NCBI RefSeq assembly: GCF_009669325.1
Contig: NZ_SZWE01000001.1
Span: 1,679,501-1,743,500 of the forward strand
DNA from: Roseovarius bejariae
Lineage (GTDB): Bacteria > Pseudomonadota > Alphaproteobacteria > Rhodobacterales > Rhodobacteraceae
Direction of reading: 5' to 3'
Length of the DNA stretch: 64,000 nucleotides
Part shown: piece after piece, positions 26,876 through 36,257 of the stretch
Position numbering within the stretch: the first letter of the stretch is position 1
How the letters are laid out: each line of letters starts with the position of its first letter
Notes under the pieces: generated by a model
Databases searched by the model: none
Told to the model about the DNA's origin: nothing
Seen by the model: the letters and a program-made list of their open reading frames with translations, nothing else
Position numbers and translations under genes: made by a program

Positions 26876-27883
26876 ATGTCCGATGACGCCGATCTTTTGG
26901 CCGGGCTTGAGGCGCTCGAAGGAAAGCTGGCGCAGGCGCGCGCCTCGATCACCCGCCGGTTCATCGGGCAGGAAAGGGTGGTGGACCTGTCGCTTGCGGC
27001 GCTTCTGTGCGGCGGCCACGGGTTGCTGATCGGGCTGCCGGGGCTGGGCAAGACGCGGCTGGTCGAAACGCTTTCAACGGTCATGGGCCTTGATGCCAAC
27101 CGGGTGCAGTTCACCCCCGATTTGATGCCCGCCGATATCCTCGGCTCGGAAGTTCTCGAAACCGGGGCCGATGGCACACGCGAATTCAAGTTCATTCCCG
27201 GCCCGATCTTTTGCCAGCTCTTGATGGCCGACGAGATCAACCGCGCCTCGCCCCGGACGCAATCGGCGCTGTTGCAGGCGATGCAGGAACGGCAGGTGAC
27301 GGTCGCGGGGCAAGATCGCCCGCTGACCCCGCCCTTCCACGTGCTGGCCACGCAAAACCCGATAGAGCAGGAAGGCACCTACCCCTTGCCCGAGGCGCAG
27401 TTGGACCGGTTTTTGGTGCAGATTGACGTGCCCTACCCCGACCGCGACACCGAGCGAGAAATCCTACTGGCCACCACCGGCACCGAGGAGGAGGAGGCAC
27501 ATCAGGTCTTTACGCCCGAGGAGTTGATCGCGGCGCAGGGAATGCTGCGCCGGATGCCCGTGGGCGAAGGCGTGATGGAGGCGATTTTGGACTTGGTCCG
27601 TGCCTTCCGGCCCGATGATCCGACGGCGCCCGAGACTGTGCGCGCCTCGGTGGCATGGGGGCCGGGGCCACGGGCGGCGCAGGCGCTCATGCTGACTTGC
27701 CGGGCGCGGGCGATGTTGCAGGGGCGTCTGGCGCCTGACATCGATGACGTGGCCGCCATGGCACAGCCCGTGCTGGTGCATCGGATGGCGCTGAGTTTTG
27801 CGGCGCGGGCACGGGGCGAGAGCCTTGATGCGCTGATCGCCGAGACCGTGGGCCAAGTAACCCGGAGCGAGGCCGCCGCGTGA
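26876..27883 (+). CDS. MoxR-type AAA+ ATPase
   Basis: AAA+ chaperone of 335 residues. Walker [15 protein letters not shown], Walker [20 protein letters not shown], sensor 1 [20 protein letters not shown] and an arginine finger region after it are all present; the lid domain fills the last third. MoxR proteins help mature or activate protein complexes, usually together with a DUF58 and von Willebrand-type proteins, exactly the genes that follow. AGGAGGG supports the ATG. A GTGA overlap joins it to the next gene. Confidence 0.93.
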   Translation: MSDDADLLAGLEALEGKLAQARASITRRFIGQERVVDLSLAALLCGGHGLLIGLPGLGKTRLVETLSTVMGLDANRVQFTPDLMPADILGSEVLETGADGTREFKFIPGPIFCQLLMADEINRASPRTQSALLQAMQERQVTVAGQDRPLTPPFHVLATQNPIEQEGTYPLPEAQLDRFLVQIDVPYPDRDTEREILLATTGTEEEEAHQVFTPEELIAAQGMLRRMPVGEGVMEAILDLVRAFRPDDPTAPETVRASVAWGPGPRAAQALMLTCRARAMLQGRLAPDIDDVAAMAQPVLVHRMALSFAARARGESLDALIAETVGQVTRSEAAA

Positions 27884-28764
27884 TAGAAACCGCCCCCCTA
27901 CGACCAAGGGCCGAGGCCGAGGCCGCCGCCCTGCCGCCCCTTCTGGCCCGTGCCGAGCATCTGGCCGGGGCCGTTTTGCTGGGCGAACATGGCCGCAGGC
28001 GGGCGGGGGTGGGCGATGACTTCTGGCAATACCGCCCGATGCAGCCGGGGGATTCACGCCGCATGATCGATTGGCGCCGGTCGGCCAAATCGGACACGCA
28101 GTTCATCAAGCAACGCGAATGGCAGATTGCCCAAAGCGTCATGCTTTGGGTGGATCATGCCGCCTCGATGCGTTTTGCCTCGAATGACGACCTGCCGCAA
28201 AAGGCCGATCGTGCGCGCCTGTTGGCACTGGCGACGGCGATTTTGCTGAACCGTGCAGGCGAACGCGTGGGCCTTTCGGGCACAGACCTGCCGCCGCGCC
28301 GGGGACAGGTGCAGATCACCCGCCTGACCGAGGCCCTGACGCATGAGGACGAGGCCGCGCCGGATTACGGCGCGCCGGAGTTGCGGGGGATGTTGCCCCA
28401 TTCCCGCGCGCTGTTCCTGTCGGATTTCATGGGGCCGGTGGAAGGCGTGCGTGCCGCGCTGACCAAGGCCGCCGACCGGGGGATTCGCGGTGTTGTCCTG
28501 CAAGTGCTGGACCCTGCCGAGGAATCCTTCCCCTATCGCGGGCGGACGATTTTCGAATCCATCGGCGGGAGTTTAAGCCATGAAACGCTGAAGGCGTCGG
28601 AGTTGCGCGACAGGTATCTGGAACGGCTGGCCGAGCGAAAGGCCGAGTTGCAGGATCTTTGCGCCGCGACTGGCTGGCATTATGGGTTGCACCATACTTC
28701 GGACAGCGCGCAATCGGCGCTTTTGTGGCTCTATTCCGCCTTTGAACGAGGGGGCGCGCGATGA
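27880..28764 (+). CDS. DUF58 domain protein
   Basis: Soluble 294-residue protein with a GTG start overlapping the moxR stop. DFWQYRPMQPGDSRRMIDWRRSAK is the DUF58 signature, followed by a degenerate von Willebrand A-like fold with VDHAASMRF in place of the usual MIDAS. In MoxR operons DUF58 proteins bridge the ATPase and the membrane-anchored VWA proteins. It overlaps the next gene by 4 bases (ATGA). Confidence 0.9.
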   Translation: MIETAPLRPRAEAEAAALPPLLARAEHLAGAVLLGEHGRRRAGVGDDFWQYRPMQPGDSRRMIDWRRSAKSDTQFIKQREWQIAQSVMLWVDHAASMRFASNDDLPQKADRARLLALATAILLNRAGERVGLSGTDLPPRRGQVQITRLTEALTHEDEAAPDYGAPELRGMLPHSRALFLSDFMGPVEGVRAALTKAADRGIRGVVLQVLDPAEESFPYRGRTIFESIGGSLSHETLKASELRDRYLERLAERKAELQDLCAATGWHYGLHHTSDSAQSALLWLYSAFERGGAR

Positions 28765-31511
28765 TGATTGGCCCCATAGGCTTTACCGCGCCCTGGCTTT
28801 TGGTGGCGCTGGCGGCCTTGCCGATCCTGTGGTTGATCCTGCGGGCGGTGCCGCCCGCACCCATCCGCCGTCGGTTTCCCGGTGTGGCGCTTTTGCTGGG
28901 CCTGCGCGACGACGACAGCGTCACGGACCGCACGCCGTGGTGGCTGTTGCTGTTGCGGATGCTGGCGGTGGCGGCGATGATCGTTGGTCTTGCCGGGCCG
29001 GTGCTGAACCCGCGCACCGACGGCGAGCAGGCCCGCACCGGGCCGCTTTTGATCGTGCTGGATGCTTCATGGGCCAGCGGGCGGGATTGGCGCGCACAGT
29101 CGGATTTGCTGGACTCGATGCTGGCCGAGGCGGGGCGCGCGGCGCGGCCCGTGGCACTGTTGCGCCTCACCGACCCCGAACCGCCCGCCTTCCAGGCCGC
29201 CGAAAGCTGGCGCTCACGGTTGACCGGGCTGGCCCCGGTCCCTTGGGCGCCTGAGATGGAAGGCATTGCCGACCGCCTGCCGGAGGGCGAGTTCGAAACC
29301 CGCTGGTTCTCAGACGGCTTGGCGCGCGAGGGGCGCGAGAATTTGCTTGAGGCACTGGAGGCGCGCGGCCCGGTGACGGTGCATGAAAGCCCCGCGCCCA
29401 CCTTTGCCCTGCGCCCGGCGGTGATGGCCGACGGGATTGTCGAACTCACGGCCCTGCGCGCCCGCCCCGGTGCGGCGCGCGAGGTGACGGTCGAGGCGCA
29501 TGGCCGCGACCCTCAGGGGATTGCGCGTATGCTGGCCGCCCTGCCCCTGACGTTTGCCGAAGGCGAGGTTCAGGCCAGTGGCGAGCTTTCGTTGCCTGCC
29601 GAATTGCGCGCCCGCCTGACCCGGTTCGAGATTGCCGGGCAAGGCCACGCCGGGGCCATAAGCCTGACCGACGACAGCCTGAAACGGCGCGAGGTGGCCC
29701 TGATTGCCGGGCGCGAGGATCGCGAGGGGTTGGAGCTTCTGTCGCCCCTGCATTACCTTGAACAGGCCCTCGCCCCGTCGGCGGATATGCTGGATGGGGC
29801 GCTGATGGATATCCTGCCTGCCAACCCTGACGTGATCGCGCTGGCCGATGTGGCGACGCTCGCCCCGGCGGAGCAAGAGGCGCTGCTGGAGTGGACGGAA
29901 AGCGGCGGGATGCTCCTGCGTTTTGCCGGGCCGCGTCTGGCGGCCTCGGATATTTCCCGCGATGACGAGGCGCCGCTGATGCCCGTGCGCCTGCGCGCCG
30001 GAGGGCGCAGCGTGGGCGGTGCCATGTCCTGGGGCGAACCCAAATCGCTGGCCCCCTTTGCCGAGGACAGCCCGTTTTTCGGCCTGTCCATCCCCGGTGA
30101 CGTCACGGTATCGGCGCAGGTCATGGCACAGCCCGACCCGACTCTGGCCTCCCGCGTCATTGCACAACTGAGCGACGGCACGCCGTTGGTGACGCGCAAG
30201 CAGGTGGGATCGGGGCAGGTGGTCCTGTTCCACGTCACCGCCAATGCCGAATGGTCCAGCCTGCCCTTGTCGGGCCTCTTCGTGCAGATGCTGGAGCGGC
30301 TGGCCGTGTCCTCGGTGGTGGCCAAGCCCGACGCGGCGGAACTTCAGGGGACGACATGGCAACCGGCGCAGGTTCTGGATGGCTTCGGACGTTTGCAGGA
30401 GGCGGGCACCCTGCCCGGTGTCGCCGGTGAGGCGCTTATTGACCCACAACTTGGCCCTGACCTGCGGCCCGGCCTCTACGACGGCCCGGACCGCCGGCTT
30501 GCCCTTAACGTCACCGCAGCCGAAACCACGCTGACCCCCATGACATGGCCCGCCCGCGTCCCGGTCGAGGGGCTTGCCCGCCCCCCCGAGGCCCCCTTGG
30601 GGGGCTGGCTTCTGGGCCTTGCGATGCTGTTGTTGATGGGGGATATCATCGCCTCGCTGGCCCTGTCGGGGCGGTTGATGCCCACCCGCGCCACGGCGGT
30701 TTTTCTGGCTGGTTTGCTACTGATCCAGCCCCCCATGGCCGAGGCACAGGGCGCCACCGACAAACCCCTGACCGCCGCCTCGGAGGTGGTGCTGGCCCAT
30801 GTCCTGACGGGCAATCGCGACGTGGACGAGACCGCCCAAGCGGGCCTGCGGGGCCTGTCGGAAACCCTGTTTTTCCGCACCTCGGTAGAGCCGGATGACC
30901 CCATCGGCGTGAACCTGGAAACCGATGAACTGGCCGTTTACCCGCTGCTCTACTGGCCCATCACGCCCGATCAGCCGCTGCCGTCCGACGTGGCCTATGC
31001 CAAGCTCAACACCTACCTGCGCACCGGCGGGATGATCCTGTTCGACACCCGCGACGCCAATGTCGCCGGCTTCGGGGCCTCCTCGCCCAATGGCCAGATG
31101 CTGCAACGCCTCGCACAGCCTTTGGATATTCCGCCACTTGAACCGGTGCCCGACGATCACGTGCTCACGCGCACCTTCTACCTGCTCCAGGATTTCCCGG
31201 GCCGCCACTCGGGCCGCTCTGTCTGGGTCGAGGCCGCACCGCCCGATGCCGAACAGGTCGAGGGGATGCCCTTCCGCAATCTCAACGACAACGTCACCCC
31301 GGTGGTGATCGGCGGTAATGACTGGGCCTCGGCATGGGCCATGGACGAGCGAGGCAACCCCCTGTTCCCGGTGGGGCGCGGTTTTGCCGGGGAACGCCAG
31401 CGCGAACTTTCCTATCGCTTCGGGGTGAACCTTGTGATGCACGTCCTGACCGGCAACTACAAATCCGACCAGGTGCATGTTCCGGCGCTACTGGACAGGC
31501 TTGGCCAATGA
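28761..31511 (+). CDS. BatA-like N-terminus fused to DUF4159, membrane protein
   Basis: Large 916-residue protein. The first 80 residues match the BatA/aerotolerance N-terminal region with two membrane helices (about 8-28 and 56-76). A degenerate VWA-like region follows, then a glutamine-amidotransferase-like region around ALMDILPANPDVI. A pair of hydrophobic segments lies near 615-660. The DUF4159 domain occupies the C-terminus (about 690-910, including AVYPLLYWPITPD and GGMILFDTRD). It is encoded within the MoxR operon and overlaps the next gene by ATGA. Family members occur with Bat proteins; no activity is established. Confidence 0.85.
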   Translation: MMIGPIGFTAPWLLVALAALPILWLILRAVPPAPIRRRFPGVALLLGLRDDDSVTDRTPWWLLLLRMLAVAAMIVGLAGPVLNPRTDGEQARTGPLLIVLDASWASGRDWRAQSDLLDSMLAEAGRAARPVALLRLTDPEPPAFQAAESWRSRLTGLAPVPWAPEMEGIADRLPEGEFETRWFSDGLAREGRENLLEALEARGPVTVHESPAPTFALRPAVMADGIVELTALRARPGAAREVTVEAHGRDPQGIARMLAALPLTFAEGEVQASGELSLPAELRARLTRFEIAGQGHAGAISLTDDSLKRREVALIAGREDREGLELLSPLHYLEQALAPSADMLDGALMDILPANPDVIALADVATLAPAEQEALLEWTESGGMLLRFAGPRLAASDISRDDEAPLMPVRLRAGGRSVGGAMSWGEPKSLAPFAEDSPFFGLSIPGDVTVSAQVMAQPDPTLASRVIAQLSDGTPLVTRKQVGSGQVVLFHVTANAEWSSLPLSGLFVQMLERLAVSSVVAKPDAAELQGTTWQPAQVLDGFGRLQEAGTLPGVAGEALIDPQLGPDLRPGLYDGPDRRLALNVTAAETTLTPMTWPARVPVEGLARPPEAPLGGWLLGLAMLLLMGDIIASLALSGRLMPTRATAVFLAGLLLIQPPMAEAQGATDKPLTAASEVVLAHVLTGNRDVDETAQAGLRGLSETLFFRTSVEPDDPIGVNLETDELAVYPLLYWPITPDQPLPSDVAYAKLNTYLRTGGMILFDTRDANVAGFGASSPNGQMLQRLAQPLDIPPLEPVPDDHVLTRTFYLLQDFPGRHSGRSVWVEAAPPDAEQVEGMPFRNLNDNVTPVVIGGNDWASAWAMDERGNPLFPVGRGFAGERQRELSYRFGVNLVMHVLTGNYKSDQVHVPALLDRLGQ

Positions 31512-33559
31512 CCTCGACACTCGTCTTCGACCCCCTTCTGCCCTGGGCGCTGATCGCAGCGCTGGCCGCGACGATGCTTGCCGGTCTGGCGCTGGCGCTT
31601 TGGCGGGGGCTGTCGGGCTGGGCGCTGCGCGGGCTGGCGGCGCTGGTGATCCTCGCCGCGCTCACCGGGCCGGTCTATCAACAAGAGGATCGCGCGCCGC
31701 TGTCGGATATCGTCCTGCTGCTGGAGGATGAAAGCGCCAGTCAGGGGTTATCGGACCGTGCCGCGCTGACCACACAAGCGGCGCAAGACCTTGAGAACCG
31801 TCTGACCGCCCGGCCCAATACCGAGGTCCGGCGGATCACCGTACCCGACGGTCAGGACAACACCGGCACGCAGGCCATGACCGCCCTTGCCCAGGCCCTG
31901 GCCGAGGAACCGCAAGGCCGGATCGCCGGGGCGATCCTGCTGTCTGACGGGCGGGTGCACGACGTGGAACGCGCACCCGACCTGCCCGCGCCGTTGCACC
32001 TGTTGCACACGGGCCGCGAGGGCGATTGGGACCGCAAACTGACCATCGAAAACGCCCCGGCCTTCGCCATTCTGGGCGAAGAGGTCACCATGACCCTGAC
32101 CATAAGCGACGAGGGCGCGGCCCCCGAGGGGTTGGAGGATGTGCCGCTCGACATCGCCATCGACGGGGAAGAGCCGCAACGCTTCAACGTGCCGCTTAAC
32201 CGTCAGATCGAATTGCCCCTGACCCTGCCGCATGGCGGGCGGAACGTGTTGCAGTTCACCACGCCCATGGTGGAGGGCGAATTGACCGACCGCAACAACA
32301 CCGCGCTGGTGCAGATCAACGGCGTACGCGATCGCCTGTCGGTGCTTCTGGTCTCGGGAGAGCCGCACCCGGGCGGGCGGACGTGGCGCAACCTGTTGAA
32401 ATCCGACAGCTCGGTGGATTTGGTGCATTTCACCATCCTGCGCCCCCCCGAGAAACAGGATGGCGTGCCGGTGCGGGAACTCTCGCTCATCGCCTTTCCG
32501 ACGCGCGAGCTTTTCCTTGAGAAGATCGAGGATTTCGACCTGATCATTTTCGACCGCTACAAACGGCGCGGCATCCTGCCCTCGCTTTATCTGGATAACG
32601 TGCGCAATTACGTGGAAACCGGCGGGGCCGTCCTGATCGCGGCGGGGCCGGATTTCGCCAGTGCCGACAGCCTTTATCGCACGCCGATTGAATCGATCGT
32701 GCCCGCCCGCCCCACGGCGCGGGTTCTGGAAGAACGCTTTCGCCCCGAGGTCACGGAACTGGGTCAGCGGCACCCGGTCACGGCAGGGCTGGACGGGGTG
32801 TTCGAGGGCGAATGGGGCCGCTGGATGCGACAGATCGAGGTCGAACAAACCTCGGGCGATGTGGTGATGACGGGGCAGGGAGACCGCCCGCTTCTGGTGC
32901 TGGACCGGGTGGGCGAAGGGCGCATCGCGCTTTTGGCGTCCGATCATGCGTGGCTTTGGAACCGGGGATTCGAAGGCGGCGGGCCACAGTTGGAATTGCT
33001 GCGGCGGCTTGCGCATTGGATGATGAAGGAACCCGAGCTTGAGGAAGAGGCCCTTTGGGCCGAGGCCACGGGACAGCAAATGCGCATCATCCGCCGGAGC
33101 CTGTCCGAGGAGGTCGGCCCCGTCACGATCATCACCCCCTCGGGCGAGGAGGTGGAGCGCAGGTTGGAAGAGGTCAGCCCGGGCCGTTTCGAGGCACTTT
33201 ATGACGGTCCTGAAATCGGACTTTATCGCTTGGAAAACGACGAGCATTTCGCCGTGATCGGCCTTGGCCCGGCGGCCCCCGTTGAGTTCGAGGAAACCAT
33301 TGCCAGCGCCGCACCGCTCTCGGATGTGCTTGAGGCCACCAATGGCGGCGCGAAACCCTTGGCCGGTGGCCTGCCGCGCATTCGCGAGGTCAACCCGGGC
33401 CGTCCGGCCTCGGGGCGCGGCTGGATCGGGATCACGCCGCGCGGGGCCTATGAAACGCTCAGCGTCACACAAACCGCGCTGTTACCGGCGTGGCTTGTGC
33501 TGTTGCTGGCTGCGGGGTTGATCACCGGCGGCTGGCTGCGCGAGGGGCGGCGAACCTGA
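31508..33559 (+). CDS. Membrane-anchored class I glutamine-amidotransferase-like protein
   Basis: Protein of 683 residues with membrane helices at the N-terminus (about 10-32 and 38-55) and C-terminus (about 655-675). A VWA-like domain follows the N-terminal helices (IVLLLEDESASQGLSD, with a broken MIDAS and DGRVHD). A GATase1-like fold lies about 275-520 (LVSGEPHPGGRTWRNLLKSD, GGAVLIAAGPDF), lacking an obvious catalytic Cys, so it is likely a structural or binding version. It ends the MoxR operon. A weak hairpin follows. Confidence 0.78.
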   Translation: MTSTLVFDPLLPWALIAALAATMLAGLALALWRGLSGWALRGLAALVILAALTGPVYQQEDRAPLSDIVLLLEDESASQGLSDRAALTTQAAQDLENRLTARPNTEVRRITVPDGQDNTGTQAMTALAQALAEEPQGRIAGAILLSDGRVHDVERAPDLPAPLHLLHTGREGDWDRKLTIENAPAFAILGEEVTMTLTISDEGAAPEGLEDVPLDIAIDGEEPQRFNVPLNRQIELPLTLPHGGRNVLQFTTPMVEGELTDRNNTALVQINGVRDRLSVLLVSGEPHPGGRTWRNLLKSDSSVDLVHFTILRPPEKQDGVPVRELSLIAFPTRELFLEKIEDFDLIIFDRYKRRGILPSLYLDNVRNYVETGGAVLIAAGPDFASADSLYRTPIESIVPARPTARVLEERFRPEVTELGQRHPVTAGLDGVFEGEWGRWMRQIEVEQTSGDVVMTGQGDRPLLVLDRVGEGRIALLASDHAWLWNRGFEGGGPQLELLRRLAHWMMKEPELEEEALWAEATGQQMRIIRRSLSEEVGPVTIITPSGEEVERRLEEVSPGRFEALYDGPEIGLYRLENDEHFAVIGLGPAAPVEFEETIASAAPLSDVLEATNGGAKPLAGGLPRIREVNPGRPASGRGWIGITPRGAYETLSVTQTALLPAWLVLLLAAGLITGGWLREGRRT

Positions 33560-33576
33560 AACCCGATGCCGGGTTT
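33559..33576. terminator. Short hairpin between convergent reading frames
   Basis: AAACCCG-ATGC-CGGGTTT (7-bp stem) begins at the last base of the MoxR operon. Plus-strand sequence continues TTTACCCTT. It is a weak candidate for a bidirectional terminator. Confidence 0.4.
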
Positions 33577-33838
33577 ACCCTTCCCACGCCAGGCCTTCGG
33601 CCTTGCGCAAGGCATCTTGTGGGTCCGGTGGCCAAACCTCTCCCCTTTTGGGCAGGGTTCGCCGGTCTGATCCCGGCACTTCGCTCCGGGGTCGCCTTTC
33701 GGTTTGCTCGGGGACACAAAGACACCCGGCGCCACATCCGCCCACCACATTGCAGGGGCGCGACTCTCCGGGGGCTTGCGCGTGATGCTTTGGCGGTTTG
33801 ACCGGTCCAAGCAGGACCTCAATGAAAAATCGCAGCAT
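33575..33838 (-). CDS. Possible small Cys-containing protein
   Basis: An 87-codon ORF with CAGGAG 8 bases before its ATG. It begins MLRFFIEVLLGPVKPP, carries CNVVGGCGAGCLCVPE (four cysteines in 16 residues) and ends LPKRGEVWPPDPQDALRKAEG. Three other overlapping ORFs occupy the same DNA, and codon third positions are less GC-biased than in neighbouring genes, so coding is not certain. I do not recognise a family. If real, the clustered cysteines could bind a metal. The remaining 160 bases to the DUF599 gene hold palindromes only. Confidence 0.35.
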   Translation of the reverse strand: MLRFFIEVLLGPVKPPKHHAQAPGESRPCNVVGGCGAGCLCVPEQTERRPRSEVPGSDRRTLPKRGEVWPPDPQDALRKAEGLAWEG

Positions 33839-33920
33839 TCTGCCGCTCCTGTCTGTCGGTGTCTGACGTGCAGGCAGGGTGGCGGAGGAAAGTTAACATC
33901 GCGTTTCGCGACGGGAATTT

Positions 33921-34000
33921 CGTACGAGTCGTACGCTTGCAGCCGGCAAGGGGCGGATTTTCGTACGAAACACCGGTGGTCATCGTACGAGTCGTACGAT
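33921..34000. repeat. Second cluster of GTAC palindromes
   Basis: CGTACGAGTCGTACG (33921-33935), TTTCGTACGAAA (33959-33970) and ATCGTACGAGTCGTACGAT (33982-34000), all perfect dyads. The outer two share the 13-base core GTACGAGTCGTAC with the site at 9946. The last one ends on the first base of the DUF599 stop codon, placing this cluster at a 3' end and not at a promoter, unless the small ORF at 33575-33838 is the target. Confidence 0.65.
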
Positions 34001-34707
34001 CACCCTTCGGCGTTTTCCGCCTGCAACAGAACCGCGCGGGAATGTGACGCGAATTCACGCCGCAGCAACACGAGGCAAGTAAAGATCACCGCCCCGATCA
34101 AGGCCCCCGCCCCCAAGAGCCAAACCGTTGATGCCAAAGCGAAATAAATCGATCTGAGCCCCCGGTTGAAACCTTTTGCGGCGGTGATGTTGATCTCGCC
34201 CGCCTTGCGCGCCCGCGGCATGGATTTGGGATGATCGGCCTCGTTCGGCACCGCCGCCATCAGCACCGCGCAATACCCGAACAGGCGGTTCGACCAGACA
34301 AACTTGAGAAAGGCATTTGCGAGAAAGATCAACAAAACCAACACCTTGGCCTCCCATACAATGGTCGGATCAGAGTCCAGTGTCAGGTCAGAGGCCACAC
34401 CGATGAAGCGTTCCATATTTCCAAAAAGGGCAAGGCACCCCCCGATCGCGATCATCGTGGCCGACCCGAAAAAGGCCGTGCCCTGACGCAGTGAACTCAG
34501 GATCTGCGCATCGAAAATTCGGGGGTCACGTGGCACCATCTGCACCATCCATTCCCGCCGGTACTGCGCCATGAGCACAGACACGGACGGGTGGTTTTTC
34601 GGTGGATTTTCAACCAGTAAGCCGATTAGAAGCCACGACACCATAAGCAGCGCCACCGCAACGGCATCCAGCGGCGAAAACAGGGCAAGGCGGTCCATCC
34701 AATCCAT
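34000..34707 (-). CDS. DUF599 family membrane protein
   Basis: Integral membrane protein of 235 residues with about four hydrophobic segments (about 12-30, 75-95, 118-140 and 195-222). The soluble block MAQYRREWMVQMVPRDPRIFDAQILSSL and the FNRGLRSIYFALA region are typical of DUF599, a family of unknown function. The start is uncertain: ATGs at 34698, 34707 and 34731 are all in frame and none has a strong Shine-Dalgarno. It is divergent from glcD. Confidence 0.8.
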   Translation of the reverse strand: MDWMDRLALFSPLDAVAVALLMVSWLLIGLLVENPPKNHPSVSVLMAQYRREWMVQMVPRDPRIFDAQILSSLRQGTAFFGSATMIAIGGCLALFGNMERFIGVASDLTLDSDPTIVWEAKVLVLLIFLANAFLKFVWSNRLFGYCAVLMAAVPNEADHPKSMPRARKAGEINITAAKGFNRGLRSIYFALASTVWLLGAGALIGAVIFTCLVLLRREFASHSRAVLLQAENAEG

Positions 34708-34736
34708 GTTACGACGATAGCGCGCCTGCATTGAAC

Positions 34737-34774
34737 TTGCCAGACACGTCAATTGGTTATATTTTATTACCAAT
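34737..34774 (+). promoter_or_regulatory. glcD promoter with palindromic operator
   Basis: TTGCCA (34737-34742), a 17-bp spacer and TATTTT (34760-34765) form a plausible promoter. ATTGGT (34752-34757) and ACCAAT (34769-34774) are inverted repeats flanking the -10. GntR/FadR-type regulators such as GlcC bind TGGT...ACCA sites, so control by glycolate is likely, but the 11-bp spacing is longer than usual and no glcC lies nearby. Confidence 0.45.
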
Positions 34775-34789
34775 GAGGAGGGTTCACCC

Positions 34790-36229
34790 ATGGAAATGCC
34801 CCGGCCAAATCCGGCCATCCTATCCTGCAAAGCAGAATTGGTTGAGAAATTACAAAGGGTTATGCCCTCTGACGCGGTGATCTCGGACCCGATGGAGACT
34901 CGCGCTTATGAATGCGATGCCCTGACGGCCTATAAGTGCGCGCCCCTTGCCGTTGTCTTGCCCGGCTCGACACAGGAGGTCGCGGAGGTGCTGCGCATCT
35001 GTCATGAGATGGGCGTTCCCGTCGTTCCGCGGGGGGCCGGCACATCGCTGGCCGGGGGTGTTCTGCCGACCGAGGACAGCGTGATCCTGAGTGTGGCACG
35101 CCTGACGGAAGTCCTTGAAACAGATTACGACAATCGCTTCATCCGGGTGCAGACAGGGCGGACCAACCTGTCGGTCACGGGCGCGGTGGACGAACAGGGA
35201 TTCTTTTATGCACCTGATCCGTCCAGCCAGTTGGCCTGCGCCATTGCCGGCAATATCGCGATGAATTCAGGTGGGGCGCATTGCCTGAAGTACGGGGTGA
35301 CCACCAACAACCTGATGGGCGTGACCCTTGTGCAGATGGACGGCACCATAGTGGAATTGGGCGGCGCGCATATGGATTCGGGCAGCTATGATTTGTTGGG
35401 GGTTGTCTGTGGCTCGGAAGGGCAGCTTGGCGTCGTGACCGAAGCCACCCTGCGCATCCTGCCGAAACCCGAGGGCGCGCGCCCCGTATTGATGGGCTAT
35501 GACAGTAACGAGGTGGCCGGACAGGTCGTTTCGGACATCATCAAGGCGGGGGTCCTGCCGGTGGCGATCGAGTTCATGGATCGCCCCTGCATCCGCGCCT
35601 GCGAGGCCTTTGCCAAGGCGGGCTATCCCGATTGCGAGGCACTGTTGATCGTCGAGGTCGAGGGTAGCGAGGCCGAGATCGACGAACAACTTGAAACCAT
35701 TATGAAAATCGCCCAATCGCACAACCCTGTGGAGCTGCGCCAAAGCACCAGTGCCGAAGAAAGCGCGCGTATCTGGCTGGGCCGGAAATCGGCCTTCGGG
35801 GCCATGGGGCAAATCAACGATTACATGTGCCTGGACGGCACGATCCCGGTCAGCCAACTGCCTTACGTGCTGCGCCGGATCGGCGAGATGTCCGAGGAAT
35901 TCGGCCTTGGCGTGGCGAATGTCTTTCACGCAGGCGACGGCAATATGCACCCGCTGATCCTGTATAATGCCAACACGCCGGGCGACCTTGAGAAATGCGA
36001 GGCCTTCGGGGCCGAGATCCTCAAGCTTTGCGTTGAGGCCGGTGGGTGTTTGACCGGAGAGCATGGCGTGGGGATCGAGAAACGCGACCTGATGCTGGAT
36101 CAATACGCGCCGGAGGATCTTGATATCCAGATGGCGGTAAAGGATGTGTTCGACCCCAAGTGGCTGTTGAATCCGGCCAAGGTTTTTCCGTTGTCCAGCA
36201 GCGAAGCGCGCCGCGTTGCGGCTGAATGA
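34790..36229 (+). CDS. glcD: Glycolate oxidase, FAD-binding subunit
   Basis: FAD-dependent subunit of 479 residues that oxidises glycolate to glyoxylate. The PCMH-type FAD domain shows VVPRGAGTSLAGG, PDPSSQ-ACAIAGNIAMNSGG and GSEGQLGVVTEATLRILP. The C-terminal oxidase domain has NVFHAGDGNMHPLI and LTGEHGVGIEK, the substrate and metal-ligand motifs. GAGGAGG precedes the ATG. It is followed by glcE, a small membrane-protein gene and glcF, making a complete GlcDEF complex. Confidence 0.95.
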   Translation: MEMPRPNPAILSCKAELVEKLQRVMPSDAVISDPMETRAYECDALTAYKCAPLAVVLPGSTQEVAEVLRICHEMGVPVVPRGAGTSLAGGVLPTEDSVILSVARLTEVLETDYDNRFIRVQTGRTNLSVTGAVDEQGFFYAPDPSSQLACAIAGNIAMNSGGAHCLKYGVTTNNLMGVTLVQMDGTIVELGGAHMDSGSYDLLGVVCGSEGQLGVVTEATLRILPKPEGARPVLMGYDSNEVAGQVVSDIIKAGVLPVAIEFMDRPCIRACEAFAKAGYPDCEALLIVEVEGSEAEIDEQLETIMKIAQSHNPVELRQSTSAEESARIWLGRKSAFGAMGQINDYMCLDGTIPVSQLPYVLRRIGEMSEEFGLGVANVFHAGDGNMHPLILYNANTPGDLEKCEAFGAEILKLCVEAGGCLTGEHGVGIEKRDLMLDQYAPEDLDIQMAVKDVFDPKWLLNPAKVFPLSSSEARRVAAE

Positions 36230-36257
36230 TGGCCTGAAGGTTTTGAAAAGAGTGACC

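Noticed and set aside
31748..33472. 574-codon minus-strand ORF opposite the GATase-like gene
   Set aside because: Low-complexity antisense frame; the plus-strand gene is embedded in an overlapping operon.
33577..33900. Possible RNase P RNA, tmRNA or SRP RNA in the gene-poor stretch
   Set aside because: None of the conserved cores (for example GAGGAAAGTCCGGGC of RNase P) is present on either strand.
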